DNA from: Aurelia coerulea
Taxonomy: Eukaryota > Cnidaria > Scyphozoa > Semaeostomeae > Ulmaridae
Reading direction: 5' to 3'
NCBI GenBank assembly: GCA_039566865.1
Contig: CM076943.1
Coordinates: forward strand, 21,999,163 to 22,063,162
DNA: 64,000 nucleotides
The translations under genes were made by a program, and so were the position numbers. Each line of letters opens with the position of its first letter. The first letter of the stretch is position 1. This document shows positions 1-10,879 of this stretch, one piece after another. The notes under the pieces are model-generated. The model saw only the letters and a list, made by a program, of their open reading frames with translations. It was not told the DNA's origin and searched no databases.

Positions 1-364
1 ATCAAAATGAGACAGTAATAGTAATTTCAAAATAGTGGCATTTGATTATGAGTCATAGTTACGAGCGTTCAACAGCCTTTCAATAGCGATAACTACGGCC
101 ATACCATATAATCAGTTTATGCTACACTTAGGATTTAGAAAATTTTCCCTTTTTGATGATTTTATTTGTAATTTGAAGAGGAGTCTTCAAGGAACCGGAA
201 CATTTATCCCACATTGAAGTGAATTCTTCCTGGGGAATACATGGAAAACAAGTGCTGGTCATATACAGAGCAAATTTTTCCTGCCTAAATATTCTCAAGA
301 AATTTGTAAAGTTTTTAACACGTAAGAATTCTTGTGCAGGAAGAAAGAAACCTTCATTTCTTAG
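1..364. other. Non-coding flank with MITE-like remnant
   Basis: No gene is visible. Around 50-110 the sequence is similar to the right arm of the foldback element at 40967-41543 (a pattern reading cagcct..tcaatag..ataactac), so it is probably a decayed copy of that family. The rest is AT-rich and featureless. If UBL3 begins upstream of the window, this stretch is intronic. Confidence 0.4.
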
Positions 365-406
365 AATTTGGTAAATTTTTCGACAAATGGAAAAATGGAA
401 AAAGAG

Positions 407-480
407 TGACGAGAGCGAGATTTGAACTCGCGACCTTCTGCATTCTTGGCAGTTACTCTACCGACTGAGCTATCTCGGCC
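407..480 (-). tRNA. tRNA-like segment, array unit 1
   Basis: Reads as a short-variable-loop tRNA on the minus strand. A-box TAGCTCAGTCGG and B-box GTTCAAATC both match RNA polymerase III consensus. The T stem is fully paired (GCGAG/CTCGC) and the acceptor stem has one mismatch. The anticodon loop is CAAGAAT, so universal U33 is replaced by A. That argues against a working tRNA and for a tRNA-derived promoter head. Confidence 0.45.
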
Positions 481-726
481 ACACTTATACAGCAAGTGTG
501 CTTCATTGATAACCAGATCAGTGTGGTGACGTAACCTGTATAATGTCTAGCCCACGCGACTCAATGTCCCAAAGGCAGACCGGCTCTATGCCCTCGACGC
601 AACCCTGACAGAATTACGTCACCTTAATGTCACACTTTTCCCTTCCATTGTCTTACGGTATGTTTGGTAGAAGTTATAACGTATAATTTGGTAAATTATT
701 CGACAAATGGAAAAATGGAAAAAGAG

Positions 727-800
727 TGACGAGAGCGAGATTTGAACTCGTGACCTTCTGCATTCTAGGCAGTTGCTCTACCGACTGAGCTATCTCGGCG
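727..800 (-). tRNA. tRNA-like segment, array unit 2
   Basis: Same fold as unit 1, with loop CTAGAAT. U33 is restored and the apparent anticodon is AGA. An AGA anticodon would mean serine, yet the long variable arm of tRNA-Ser is absent, and the first T-stem pair is A:C. I treat it as a Pol III promoter-bearing SINE head and not a decoding tRNA. Confidence 0.45.
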
Positions 801-1040
801 CCACACTTATACAGCAAGTGTGCTTCATTGATATCCAGATCAGTGTGGTGACGTAACCTGTATAATGTCTAGCCCACGCGACTCAATGTCCCAAACGCAG
901 ACCGGCTCTATGCCCTCGACGCAACCCTGACAGAATTACGTCACCTTAATGTCACACTTTTCCCTTCCATTGTCTTACGGTATTTTTGGTAGAAGTTATA
1001 ACGTATAATTTGGTAAATTTTTCGACAAATGGAAAAAGAG

Positions 1041-1114
1041 TGACGAGAGCGAGATTTGAACTCGTGACCTTCTGCATTCTAGACAGTTGCTCTACCGACT
1101 GAGCTATCTCGGCC
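1041..1114 (-). tRNA. tRNA-like segment, array unit 3
   Basis: As unit 2, but the anticodon stem carries a substitution (tctagacag instead of tctaggcag on the plus strand), breaking one pair. The downstream part of this unit has lost about 40 bp. Confidence 0.4.
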
Positions 1115-1330
1115 ACACTTATACAGCAAGTGTGCTTCATTGATATCCAGATCAGTGTGGTGACGTAACCTGTATAATGTCTAGCCCACGCGATCAATCT
1201 CGACGCAACCCACAGAATTACGTCACCTTAATGTCACACTTTTCCCTTCCATTGTCTTACGGTATTTTTGGTAGAAGTTATAACGTATAATTTGGTAAAT
1301 TTTTCGACAAATGGAAAAATGGAAAAAGAG

Positions 1331-1404
1331 TGATGAGAGCGAAATTTGAACTCGTGACCTTCTGCATTCTAGGCAGTTGCTCTATCGACTGAGCTATCTT
1401 GGCC
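1331..1404 (-). tRNA. tRNA-like segment, array unit 4
   Basis: As unit 2, but with substitutions in the acceptor stem (tgatgag on the plus strand), the D arm (tatcgac) and the 5' end (tatcttgg). It is the most decayed of the five tRNA-like segments. Confidence 0.4.
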
Positions 1405-1641
1405 ACACTTATACAGCAAGTGTGCTTCATTGATATCCAGATCAGTGTGGTGACGTAACCTGTATAATGTCTAGCCCACGCGACTCAATGTCCCAAACGC
1501 AGACCGGCTCTATGCAACCCTGACAGAATTACGTCACCTTAATGTCACACTTTTCCCTTCCATTGTCTTACGGTATTTTTGGTAGAAGTTATAACGTATA
1601 ATTTGGTAAATTTTTCGACAAATGGAAAAATGGAAAAAGAG

Positions 1642-1715
1642 TGACGAGAGCGAGATTTGAACTCGTGACCTTCTGCATTCTAGGCAGTTGCTCTACCGAC
1701 TGAGCTATCTCGGCC
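1642..1715 (-). tRNA. tRNA-like segment, array unit 5
   Basis: Essentially identical to unit 2 over 74 bp, with intact A and B boxes. The spacer after it ends at about 1870, where the array stops. Confidence 0.45.
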
Positions 1716-1870
1716 ACACTTATACAGCAAGTGTGCTTCATTGATATCCAGATCAGTGTGGTGACGTAACCTGTATAATGTCTAGCCCACGCGACTCAAT
1801 GTCCCAAACGCAGACCGGCTCTATGCCCTCGACGCAACCCTGACAGAATTACGTCACCTTAACGTCACAC

Positions 1871-2206
1871 CTTTCTTAGAAGTGTTATACTACACAATAA
1901 GATCGGACTTCATGCAAAGAATTTGCTTCATGTTAGAAGACACAACAAAGTAGAGGCTTATTTGAGATATTTTAGCAGAGAGGGTTTTGAGGACAAAGAA
2001 GGATTGCTCTGTGACTTGCAATTTATCAGAATGTCAAGGATTTGCAAGGATCTTTGAGACTTCTTATGAATTTTCAATAATTCTTGTGATGTCAGTGTAC
2101 CAAATGACACAACTGGTGCCCTACAAAATTGCAAACCTTTGTATGGCATCCTTTATCCTTCAATAAAAATAGGATCAATTGACTCATTCATTTTTGACTC
2201 ACGGTA
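1871..2206. other. Non-coding spacer
   Basis: AT-rich sequence after the tRNA-like array. Only short open frames occur, with no convincing splice sites or repeats. I see nothing to annotate. Confidence 0.4.
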
Positions 2207-2456
2207 GTGAAGTCATATGGGTGGTGGGCATTTTCCTGTTTACAAAATCTTTTATGTCATGGGGTGAAGGACGTGATGAAGTCCACATCAAGCCTTGCAA
2301 CAACGCGAGGTCAAAGCTTGTCGTTCAGCGGAGGCCCTCCTGAGGTGTATGACATCTCAAAGGTCAAACGCTCCAGCGGTTTGAGCACGCGCGGCCACTC
2401 TACGGAAAGAACGAATCATGGTCGCGGAGCCTGCGCGCTCAAAATGCTGGAAAAAG
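2207..2456 (+). CDS. Candidate alternative first exon in phase with UBL3
   Basis: An open frame that ends at a consensus donor (AAAAAG|GTACGT at 2456/2457). In the frame with an ATG near 2275 it leaves phase 1, which is the phase needed to join the UBL3 exon at 4555. The end of this stretch is locally CpG-rich (2280-2460), as at a transcription start. Against it: the encoded residues do not resemble the first ubiquitin-fold strands (beta1, beta2, helix) that UBL3 should have here. A second ATG at 2418 gives a 13-codon leader in another phase. It may be a promoter-proximal or non-coding exon. Confidence 0.25.
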
Positions 2457-3219
2457 GTACGTCTCTCATCTTTGATCAAGAAGTTTATCAACTTACTTTT
2501 TCGTAGCTGCTTAAAATCAATTTTCAATTCAAGCCTTGCATTTTTTAACTTTCTGTGCATTTTATTTGAATCATAGCCGATTTTGCTTCAAAAGTAGGCC
2601 TAGGCCTAGACTTTTAATTTGTTCAGCAATAGTCTGAATTCAATGTTTTGTTCGGACTAGACCTCTAAGTTGACTTGTGCAAAGCACATTGATCTTGAGG
2701 TTTGCGCTAAATTGTGAATAATAAACTTCTGGAAAATAGAGGGACTGCAGCTGAGAACAGGCCGAGATTGGAAAATATAATGTGTGTGGCATGGCAGCCA
2801 CCTTGCTCGCCTGTGTTGATGTTGATGCATCATTTCACAGAATGAGATTGGTTGCTAAGGGAAACTTCTCCAACAAAATGAACTCTTTGAGTGCAGTAAT
2901 TAGCTTAATGACGTTCCCATCAAAATTATTTCAAAAAGCTCTTTGTTAGCATTTTTCAAGATTATTGTTAGTTTTCTAAGAACTTTTAGGCAGCTGATCA
3001 GTCAAGTAGAACAACAATCGAAGAGTTTTCAAGAAACCAATAAATTTTCCCACCCAGTGCTAAAAGCCTCTTTTAGCTTTCAGTAAACAGTTGAAATTAG
3101 CAGATCATGGGTACCAAAGGTTTTTGCAGTTTCTCCGCATCCTTCTTAAATGTTCGTTGTATTCATTGATAGGTAACTTCCCAAGCATTTCGTGAGTTTT
3201 ACCAGAATACAGCGCCAGT

Positions 3220-3687
3220 CAGGGGCGTCGCCAGCCCAAACAATCTGGGGTGGAAAAGTAGGAGAGGGTATGGGTATGTGGCCCCCAGAAAATTTTCCCT
3301 GACCACGCCTTTCAGGCCCTCGGAAAACGCGGGAAACGCCCTTTTTATTATTTTCATCTATTTCGATATTTTTGGAAAAGCAACCATCTCAAGCAGCATT
3401 TTTCGTAAGAGCGGGCATTTTTGCACAACGAAAACAGAAAAGTACACGATATATCAATTTACCAGGAAGGAAAATATATCAATTGAAAGTTAAGAGTTTT
3501 CTCGAAATGTTCAATAACGAAATTCAGAATTCAAGAGGAAAACCAGTTATCACAATAATTCCAAGTCAATAAAAATCTACCCCCTCCCCCAAAGTTTTTT
3601 GACGGATTTCGAGAAATTAAAAAATCGAACTCTCGGAAAACTGGGGTGGACATGTCCACCCCAGTCCACCCCGTGGCGACGCCACTG
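3220..3687. mobile_element. Non-autonomous hAT-like element, 468 bp
   Basis: Bounded by a perfect 8-bp target-site duplication, GCGCCAGT, at 3212-3219 and 3688-3695. Terminal inverted repeats start CAGGGGCGTCGCC on the left and CAGTGGCGTCGCC on the right, the usual hAT end. The interior is rich in ggggtgg and ccacccc motifs and has no transposase. It lies upstream of, or in an intron of, UBL3. Confidence 0.8.
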
Positions 3688-3847
3688 GCGCCAGTATGCG
3701 AATTACCTTCTCAGACAAAATAAACAAGTTTCTTGAGCAATATCCAAGTTCTCAGTCGAGGTTCTTACTGGTTTAGTTCTTAGTTGAATTCTTGAAAAGA
3801 GTTCCTTATTAACAATAGAACTGTTTAATCATGCTGAAAACGGATTA

Positions 3848-4265
3848 CACGTTTTTTTTATAAGAAACTGGTTTATAAGAAACTAGTACTACGGTGACCA
3901 AAATTTAAGAAACTCTAGTACTACGCTCAAGAACAGTTAAGAAACTCTAAAACGTTATATCTGTATGTCTCTCTTATTCTATGTCTCTCTAACAAAGGTG
4001 CCTTCGTCTTTTCTTGACTTTTAACTGCAAAATTGGTAAATTTTTGCCTTGATGTGCATGGCTTCTTCTTGATGACAATGTCAATGCAAAATGGAAGCCC
4101 TTTCTCGAGAAGAAGGCTCACTTTGAACAATACCGCAATTTTAGGCCCAAAAAATAAGAAACTAATTAAGAAGCTTTTACTACTAAAACACCGAAATTTT
4201 CATGCGAAATTAAGAAACTTTTAGTACTAAGTGCTGATCCAAGTTTCTTATAATAAAAAAACGTG
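3848..4265. mobile_element. TA-flanked palindromic MITE, 418 bp
   Basis: Inverted ends CACGTTTTTTT... and ...AAAAAACGTG, each followed by TA (3846-3847 and 4266-4267). The internal motif taagaaact recurs in both orientations. No coding capacity. TA duplication points to the Tc1/mariner group. Confidence 0.7.
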
Positions 4266-4554
4266 TATTTCGTGATTAATTTGATTGCTTGTGTGTTTAA
4301 TTAGATTGTTTGTTCTCCACTGAAAAATCTTCCAGCAAAGACTAAACATTTCCTGCACGCCAATTTTTGATGGTTGCTTCCTCAGACTGCATTCTGTAAC
4401 GTAACATTACAGCATATTTACTCATATTTCGAGGAAGGTGCAATAAAATTGCACTGATCTTCCTTTGCATTCTCATGGCATAATTTGGAAAATTTCACAA
4501 TAAAAATCATTAAGCCCGTGAGTCACTTCTAAGGTCCTTTGATTTACTTTTCAG

Positions 4555-4647
4555 TTTGGGCAGATGAAAAGGAAAACATATCAAACCATCAAGTTTTAAG
4601 GTTAATTTATCAAGGAAGATTTCTTCATGAAAATGTTACTTTTTCGG
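4555..4647 (+). CDS. UBL3: UBL3 exon: middle of ubiquitin-like domain
   Basis: UBL3 is a membrane-anchored ubiquitin-fold protein, implicated in sorting proteins to small extracellular vesicles. This exon follows acceptor ttacttttcag and ends at donor GTATGT, entering in phase 1 and leaving in phase 1. It encodes the hallmark block LRLIYQGRFLH followed by NVT, close to the vertebrate protein, preceded by a Trp-led acidic stretch. The exon(s) for the N-terminal strands and helix are not recognisable upstream, so the gene is 5'-partial here. The next exon at 5275 continues the frame exactly. Confidence 0.9.
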
Positions 4648-5274
4648 GTATGTATGTTTCTCATAAATTCACCTGCCATCCCCCCTAATCAATGATGTTT
4701 GAGGTTGGAACACATCAAATGTCACTTAAATGCATTTGGGAATCATTGTTGAACAACATTGATGCGGGGGGAGAGGGTTGGCAAATATAAAATCTATTTT
4801 ATTATTGAAAATACAATTCCACAGTGAAGAGCGATAGACTCTTTAGCCTTTTGTCCAGGATTGTAACTGCCTATGAAGACTTTTTATCATTTTTCATCAG
4901 AAAGAATTTATACAGGTGAACTAAGACTACAATCTACAATGTCAATCTCCAAAAAGGCTTGGCCCATGACGGAGTTACATGATACTTACACTACAACACA
5001 CCTACTTTACCTAACTACATATAACTACACATGATATGTTAAAGGATTATTATTTTTAGCGCAAGGGCACTTGGTCAATATATTTTACTTTGGCTGCATG
5101 GCAATGCATACCTGCTACAGTTGAGTGACATTGCAGATATGAGGGACTAATATTAACAGTAGTCATGCGTTGTTTGTGTTGGTGTTGAAATTTGGCACAT
5201 GGAAGTTTATGTCAGGCACCTTTTCATGCTGAAACTTTTTCGTAAATAATACTTTTCAAACACATCTCTCATAG

Positions 5275-5352
5275 CATTGAATCTACCATCTGGAAAAAGG
5301 ACAACTATGCATCTTGTGCCAAGGGAGAAGCTTCCACCACTAGCTGCTGATG
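5275..5352 (+). CDS. UBL3: UBL3 exon: end of ubiquitin-like domain
   Basis: Follows acceptor ctcatag and ends at donor GTACGC; phase 1 in, phase 1 out. The codons give ALNLPSGK, then TMHLVPRE, then LP, matching the last beta strand of the UBL3 ubiquitin fold, where the human protein reads MHLVARE..LPEP. The preceding intron is about 630 bp and the following one 1.85 kb; the latter carries a SINE and a palindromic MITE. Confidence 0.9.
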
Positions 5353-5625
5353 GTACGCTGCTTACCTAGTACTTTTTATTTATCAGCTGTGATCAATCAT
5401 CATAGCAGTCTTCCATGTTGGTCTTTGTGCTTCCATTTAGGGTGAGAGAGCCTTTTTCTCCCTTGGAGGGTTTAAGCCATCAGCAAAAGAACAATGTTGG
5501 CAACACTGTTGGAAAATGCACACAACATTTTGAAATATCTTCTCTGGGAGGTGTGAACTACGGAACTTTCGTAACGCAAGGAAAACTACCTAGGAAAACT
5601 ACCTAGTGAGAGAAAGAAGGAAAAA

Positions 5626-5829
5626 GAAGGTACTGGTTAGTCTTGACTACCAATGTGAAAGTTGTTGGCTTGAGTCCCTGCCCTGTCGAGCGTGCTATGT
5701 AGAATGAGGAGAGCTGCCAACTCTCTGTAATTCTAGAATAACGATGTGTGATCACACCAAGGGGAAGGACCTGGGCGCTGCTTCAATAAGCTTGCTTCTT
5801 GTCCTAAAACAACCTTTGGATGCTACGTA
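5626..5829 (+). repeat. Degenerate tRNA-derived SINE copy
   Basis: Similar along its length to the SINE at 49000-49215: both have cttgactaccaat in the tRNA part, gaaggacc, gctgcttc.ataagct, and end with ttggatgcta/ttcggatgcta. The A box has decayed. Lies in the last UBL3 intron, directly against the MITE at 5830. Confidence 0.65.
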
Positions 5830-6430
5830 CCGGGTGCGCCAAAATAAACTATGCACGTTTGGCAGGCCACAATAAATCGTACACAGGTCCGATTTTGAAG
5901 GTTTATGACTTAATAGTTAGCAGAAAGCCTGAATTAGATACTGGGATTTTTGCAATTTTTTTCATTTTCAGTTTTTAGAGCTAAAAGCGAGTTTACTAAA
6001 ATTTTAGTTTTCGAAAAACACTGAAAACGATCAAAAAGCATCGATCAAGTTTTCCAAAGAATCAACATGAATGGGCAAAGAGAGAACTTGTTTGTGGTGA
6101 TTTGGGATTTAGAAATCGACCAATTGTAATATGCTGTACGAGAATTCGTTATGTACCCTCAAATCCCTCTGAAAACGTTTTCTCTTTGTTCATTCATGTT
6201 AAATGTTTAGAATTTGATTGACGTTTTTTGGTCGTTTTCAATGTTTTCGAAAACTAAAATTTTAGGAAACTCACTTCTAGCTCTAGAATTGAAAACGGAA
6301 AAATTTGCAAAAATCCCAGTATCTAATTCAGGCTTTCTGCTAATGATTAAGTCATAAATATTCAAAATCGGACCTGAGTACGATTTATTGTGGCCTGTCA
6401 AACGTGCATAGTTTATTTTAGCGCACCCGG
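5830..6430. mobile_element. Palindromic mariner-type MITE, 601 bp
   Basis: Flanked by TA at 5828-5829 and 6431-6432. Ends CCGGGTGCGCC and .GCGCACCCGG are inverted, and the arms are inverted copies over roughly 230 bp with a short centre around 6080-6190. No ORF of note. The CCGGGTG terminus is shared with other elements in this window. Confidence 0.8.
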
Positions 6431-7198
6431 TAGAAATATAGAGAAAAAAAGTAAAGGAAAGTGTAGAATTTGGAAAGTCTGCAGCTCTCAAACAATTTTT
6501 CAGATTCCTAACTCTGATAATACCTATACAGCAAATATATATACTTACATCAGAAAATTTAGTTTCTGAAAATCAGCTGTATTGTTCTCAAATTGCACGT
6601 GATTTTATGAACGGGCCTGAAAACCTGATCAAATTTGTTTAGCAATTTAATCCCACAGCTATCATGATAAAGCTGTATCGGTTTATTGCTCAAACATTCC
6701 TTGGGTATATAAAGTGGCTGATGTATAATTGTGTACACTTGGGACTGTCATTCAACTGTTTTGCGTCTGCGTCTGTTTCTTTTTATGAATCGTTGGTGAA
6801 TGTGATCAAGGATTTTAGGCCTGTGTTCAAGGACTTTGAGGTGAAGCATTTTTATCAAATTACTTATGATTTGAGAATAATGTGACCTATTTTCACAAAC
6901 TAAACGTTCTCGCCTTAATTTATATGTTAGCTCCACAGATATCATTAGTTTATCAAGATCTCATAAATGGTTTGAGAGTTACAGGCATTCAAATTTCTAT
7001 ACGTTTTTTTCTGACTCGCCCGGTAGAAGAAAAGAAAGGGAAGTTTTAAGCTGAAAGTCTTATGATTGATTTTACTGTATCTAATAGTAGTACTATATCA
7101 TAACATTGGGGGCCACTGCACTGCACCCCTACGTTGCCTATAGTGTCCGCCATTGTTTACTGTCCCATTATTAATCTATTTATTTTATTTATTTAAAG

Positions 7199-7254
7199 AT
7201 AACAAGACAAACGAGAAGGTATCTGAAAGCAGTTGCTGTTGTATCATCATTTAG
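7199..7254 (+). CDS. UBL3: UBL3 last coding exon with prenylation box
   Basis: Acceptor tttatttaaag. The exon completes an Asp codon with the preceding one and encodes a short hydrophilic stretch followed by SSCCCIII and a TAG stop. The last four residues, CIII, form a CAAX box with Ile at the final position. This predicts geranylgeranylation; the adjacent cysteines are likely palmitoylation sites, as in the human CCVIL end. The sequence immediately 3' runs into a MITE at 7371, which contains the first AATAAA. Confidence 0.88.
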
Positions 7255-7453
7255 TTAGGTAACCACCTTTGTTTTCGTATTTCAAATTGTAAATTTAGTA
7301 AATATGTTGATAATTTTGTTCGTCGTGTAAATATTCAGTAAAGTGGTGGATTAGAAGGTGACTGGAAATACCGGATTGGGTGGACCAAAACGAACTTCAA
7401 ATATTTGAAAATTTGTTATGCAGATGATTCAAAATTTGCTTGATGAAATTGCA

Positions 7454-7459
7454 AATAAA
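7454..7459 (+). promoter_or_regulatory. Candidate polyadenylation signal for UBL3
   Basis: First AATAAA downstream of the UBL3 stop, 200 bp after it and inside the MITE that begins at 7371. No cleavage-site evidence is available from sequence alone. Confidence 0.3.
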
Positions 7460-7656
7460 ATTGACTCGAATTGATGCCCGAAAGGCTGAAGTCTTTTGCG
7501 ACTTTTCTCTTCGCTTTCTGAGCATCATCGTAAATATACATACATTTTATTTATGAAAATTCCTTTACTTCAGAATGGGTTAAAAAGGGACAAGTAATCT
7601 CCTCTTTTACAGCAACATTCAAAGACATTTCATTTCCCTCAAGGCGTAAAAACGTA

Positions 7657-8412
7657 CAGGGTGTCCCAAAATAATTGTGCGACGTTTGATTAAATATTAC
7701 AAAATAACGAAATGATAACTGGCTCTATGGTAAAAGAACCATATTGCTTTCATTTTAAATTAATTCTAGACAGCAGAAGCTAGCAAATCGGCCGAATATT
7801 CACGGAGTTACGATGCTTTGAAGTTCAAGTTTGTGTGAAAGCTGAAACCAGACGCTCCTAAAATTGCATATTTTGTGAAAATAAAATCTTGTTTATTCAA
7901 AGCACAAGTGGAATTAAAAAGTGCTTTCGATAAACTAGCTAAACTAGCTAGAATCAAGGTTATGGGTGCTTGGAAGAAGCCTGTTGAGCACAGTTTGCAA
8001 TGTTCCCGTCTCTCATCGATTAAGTTTTCATTCCATGTTTTTGGATACTTGCATTCTTAAATAAAGTTTGACGACGGTTACAAGAATTAAATGAATTTTG
8101 AAGTCCTATTTGGTTCGCCTGATATCATCAAGAGGTAAAACATTGAACAGTCTTCTTTCAGCTCAAATTTGGGACGTCTTTTTGAAGAACAAGTCAGTTA
8201 TAGGGGCATCTGGTTTCAGCTTTCGGAACTTCTAAAGCTTATACGGCGCTCCCTGCTTATAACTCCTTGAATTCTTAGCAGATTCGCAAGATTTTAGCGT
8301 CAAAAATTAATTTGAAATCTTAGAAACAGGGTTATCTAACAAGGAGCCTGTAAATGTTATCATTACTTTTAAAATTTAATCAAACGTCGAACAATTTATC
8401 TGGGACACCCTG
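7657..8412. mobile_element. Palindromic MITE with CAGGGTGTCCC ends, 756 bp
   Basis: Flanked by TA (7655-7656, 8413-8414). Left end CAGGGTGTCCCA, right end TGGGACACCCTG; imperfect inverted arms share gtttgat.aa, gctgaaacc and gaagttc. Nested in the 7371-8965 element. The same CAGGGTGTCCC end heads each unit of the satellite at 36.3-41.0 kb. Confidence 0.75.
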
Positions 8413-8965
8413 TATTTCTAGAAGAGTACTACATCGTGTACGATATTGCTTCTCTAAACATCTGATTTTTAAATCTTAAGGGGTTAAACTAAAACAAGGT
8501 TATACATTTTATCTAAGTTGTTAACCATGGACGATTATTTTTTTTTCAAGGACAGATGAAAATTGTGATGGTTAGGTTTTACATTTTTTATTTGAAGAAT
8601 TTTATACTCATTAAGAGTTTAGATTTTTACTTAACTGTATTTTAGATGGCAGGCCCACATCAGCATGAATGCTGCCTATAACTGGCCTGCTCAAACAAAT
8701 AAAACTGTTTATATGTAGGTATGTATGTATGAGACTGTTTATAATTTCAATGGAGAGTTTTAGACCTCTTTTCACGCATTTGAAGTTATGTATTTTGTGT
8801 CAATTAAACTTTACCTATATTCCCAATGCTCAGAAAAACAGAAAAAAATCCAAAACGTTTTGCCTTTTGTGTATGAACCAAACTTTGATTCAATCAAATA
8901 TCGTAAGTATTCTCTTCTCCGCATGACGAATTTTCAAATATTTGAAGTTATTTTCATCCACCCGG

Positions 8966-9561
8966 TCTACTAAGAACGCTTAAGGTGGAAGTGTCAGCAT
9001 TATGAATCATCCTGAAACATGGTTTAACCGTTGAAGACCACGAATCCACGTAGGAAATGAGTCAAAGCCATCTCTAAGGAATATCAGTATCATTTAGTGG
9101 CACGGTGCTTTTTGATATGGACACTAGTATCCTCTTGTGTGACAATTCTCGCCGCTTAATTAGTGACCCAACCCCATAGATATGCACAATTCTAGGAATG
9201 TGCCAGAAGGTTCTTGTTTGCTTTAATTTGCTCTAATAGCCTATATTGATTGCAAACTATTTAAAAAGTTTCAAAAAGATTCAGGTGAAGATGATGTAAC
9301 GTCGGCGGTTTGGCTTCTGCAGTTAGGAAATCATCTTCACTTTCACCCGGCTGTTAAAAAGCATATACAGTGAAATCTTTATTAACGGACACCTTCCAAC
9401 AACGGACACTTTGCAAACAACGGACAGATATTTTTGTGCAAATTATGAAACATTTCAAAATGTATACAAGGTTAACAGTTTGCATTTGCAAAATGTAAAA
9501 ATATCAAATATCCCACATACATCGAAGTTGCGCAAGTGCTGTAAAAAATGCAATAGATAGC
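8966..9561. other. Non-coding, with solo pogo-like end
   Basis: Contains a small hairpin (about 9283-9353, gtgaagatgat/atcatcttcac). At about 9370 there is an element end, CAGTGAAATCTTTATTAACG, after TA, the form of pogo/Tigger-type termini; its partner end is not recognised. No gene seen. Confidence 0.4.
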
Positions 9562-9885
9562 TAAATCACGGGCAATAGGAAACGCAGAATTTAGAAAACG
9601 CTTTATGTCTGATACATCGAGTTATTCCTATTAGTATATCATTTCGTTCGTGATATATCGACTTGCTTTCCTTCTGTCTCTACCTCTCTTGCGAAGGTGT
9701 CATTCTAATTCGATTGACGTCTCCAGGGCCCTTGAGGTCACGTCAATCGGATTAGATTGGCGCCTTTGCCGGAGAGGTAAAGACAAGTCGATATATCACG
9801 AACGAAATGATATATTAGGATAGGAATAACTCGATGTATCATACATAAAGCTTTATCTAAATTTGCGTTTCCTGCCGCCCGTGGC
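9562..9885. repeat. Inverted-repeat (foldback) element
   Basis: Two arms of about 150 bp are reverse complements (gatatatcacgaacgaaatg against catttcgttcgtgatatatc, and atacatcgagttattcc against its complement) around a centre near 9730. Probably inserted into, or part of, the pogo-like remnant at 9370. Confidence 0.7.
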
Positions 9886-10879
9886 TAATTGAACAATGCC
9901 GTGTGTGAGTGTTTTCTCTGCTCTATTTATAGACAAGCCTTTTTGCCAATGTACATTCCCTCTAATAGGGAATAACGTCCTAAAGGATTCTTACGCAGGA
10001 AAACAGTGTTGGTTTGATGCGCAAGGTCCGATGTTGCAGGGTTGCTATGTATTTCCATGCTCCTTGTGGCATCGTCTTGTAACCTTTGTCTGTTGATTGT
10101 AAATTTTATGGGAATATAAGAAAAAAAGACTGAAATTTCACTGGTCCGGTCTGTACACTTTCAGATAGATAAGTACTGTCGCGTGAAGTTTAATAACGAA
10201 TTCTAGCTATTTTTGAGGTCAACGTCAACTGGTAAATGATTTTATGCGTTAAGTTTTCAAGTTTTTGCCTGATGGCTTACCGCTATTTACCGTGTAAATC
10301 CTTGTTTGCTTGTCAATAACAGCATATTCAACTTTTTCGCTAATTATGGCTCAACAATCACTATCGTTAATTAAAATATTGCACAGAGAATTTTTGATTT
10401 ACACAAGGCGTGTCTGCAAAGCTAATAAGAGTCAACTTGATAGTAGGACGTGATGCTATGAATTTTGTTTTGAGATTGCGTCCAGTTACTAATGCCTTGT
10501 CTGTTTGAATCAAAACTTGTGCGTTATGATGACACGAGTACAGCTGCTCAGCATAATTTGAAATCAGATTGGGTTTAGGTTGGTCTGTCGTTTGTAATTA
10601 GATATGCTCTTTCATTAATGCAGCAAAATATGGTCGTGGTTTGTTTTTGTTTTAATTGCAAATCATGCACAGGAGGCTGTGCCTGTCGCAATCGTGGCAA
10701 GCAGCTTTTTAGGAAATTTAGAACCAGATTTAATCAAAAAGTAGGTAAAATTGCAACCGAAATTTAAGTAAATATGTGATTTACGGTGTTTTGTTCTTCT
10801 GCAATAAAATCCGATTGTTTCAGAGTGAAAAGTATCGGAGAAACTTTTCGGGCACTTGAAAATCATAAAGAATTGCCTA
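9886..10879. other. Intergenic, no recognisable gene
   Basis: Short open frames only, none with family similarity or paired splice sites. No repeat structure is obvious before the duplicated segment that starts near 10880. Confidence 0.4.

Larger units (their letters stand above)
365..1870 (-). repeat. Tandem array of five tRNA-derived units
   Basis: Five head-to-tail copies start near 365, 685, 1007, 1289 and 1600, giving periods of 320, 322, 282 and 311 bp; the third is shortened by an internal deletion. Each unit has an AT-rich spacer, a 74-bp tRNA-like segment on the minus strand, then about 200 bp of unrelated sequence. Copies 2-5 are nearly identical, so the array is recent or homogenised. 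A dispersed SINE would not normally sit in tandem, so this looks like local amplification of one tRNA-related SINE. The last copy ends around 1870. Confidence 0.85.
7371..8965. mobile_element. MITE split by a second MITE
   Basis: Left end CCGGATTGGGTGG preceded by TA. The right end, near 8965, reads CCACCCGG. Both carry the inverted block acttcaaatatttgaaa. The element is interrupted at 7657-8412 by an unrelated palindromic element. It contains an AATAAA at 7454-7459, which could serve as the UBL3 polyadenylation signal. Confidence 0.6.

Noticed and set aside
407..1715. Five functional tRNA genes
   Set aside because: Loop, acceptor and T-stem defects, an apparent serine anticodon without a long variable arm, and embedding in a larger repeat unit all point to a SINE head.
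2418..2456. Thirteen-codon first exon (MVAEPARSKCWKK) for UBL3
   Set aside because: It leaves phase 0 at the donor, but the exon at 4555 needs phase 1; the frame would stop within about 14 codons.
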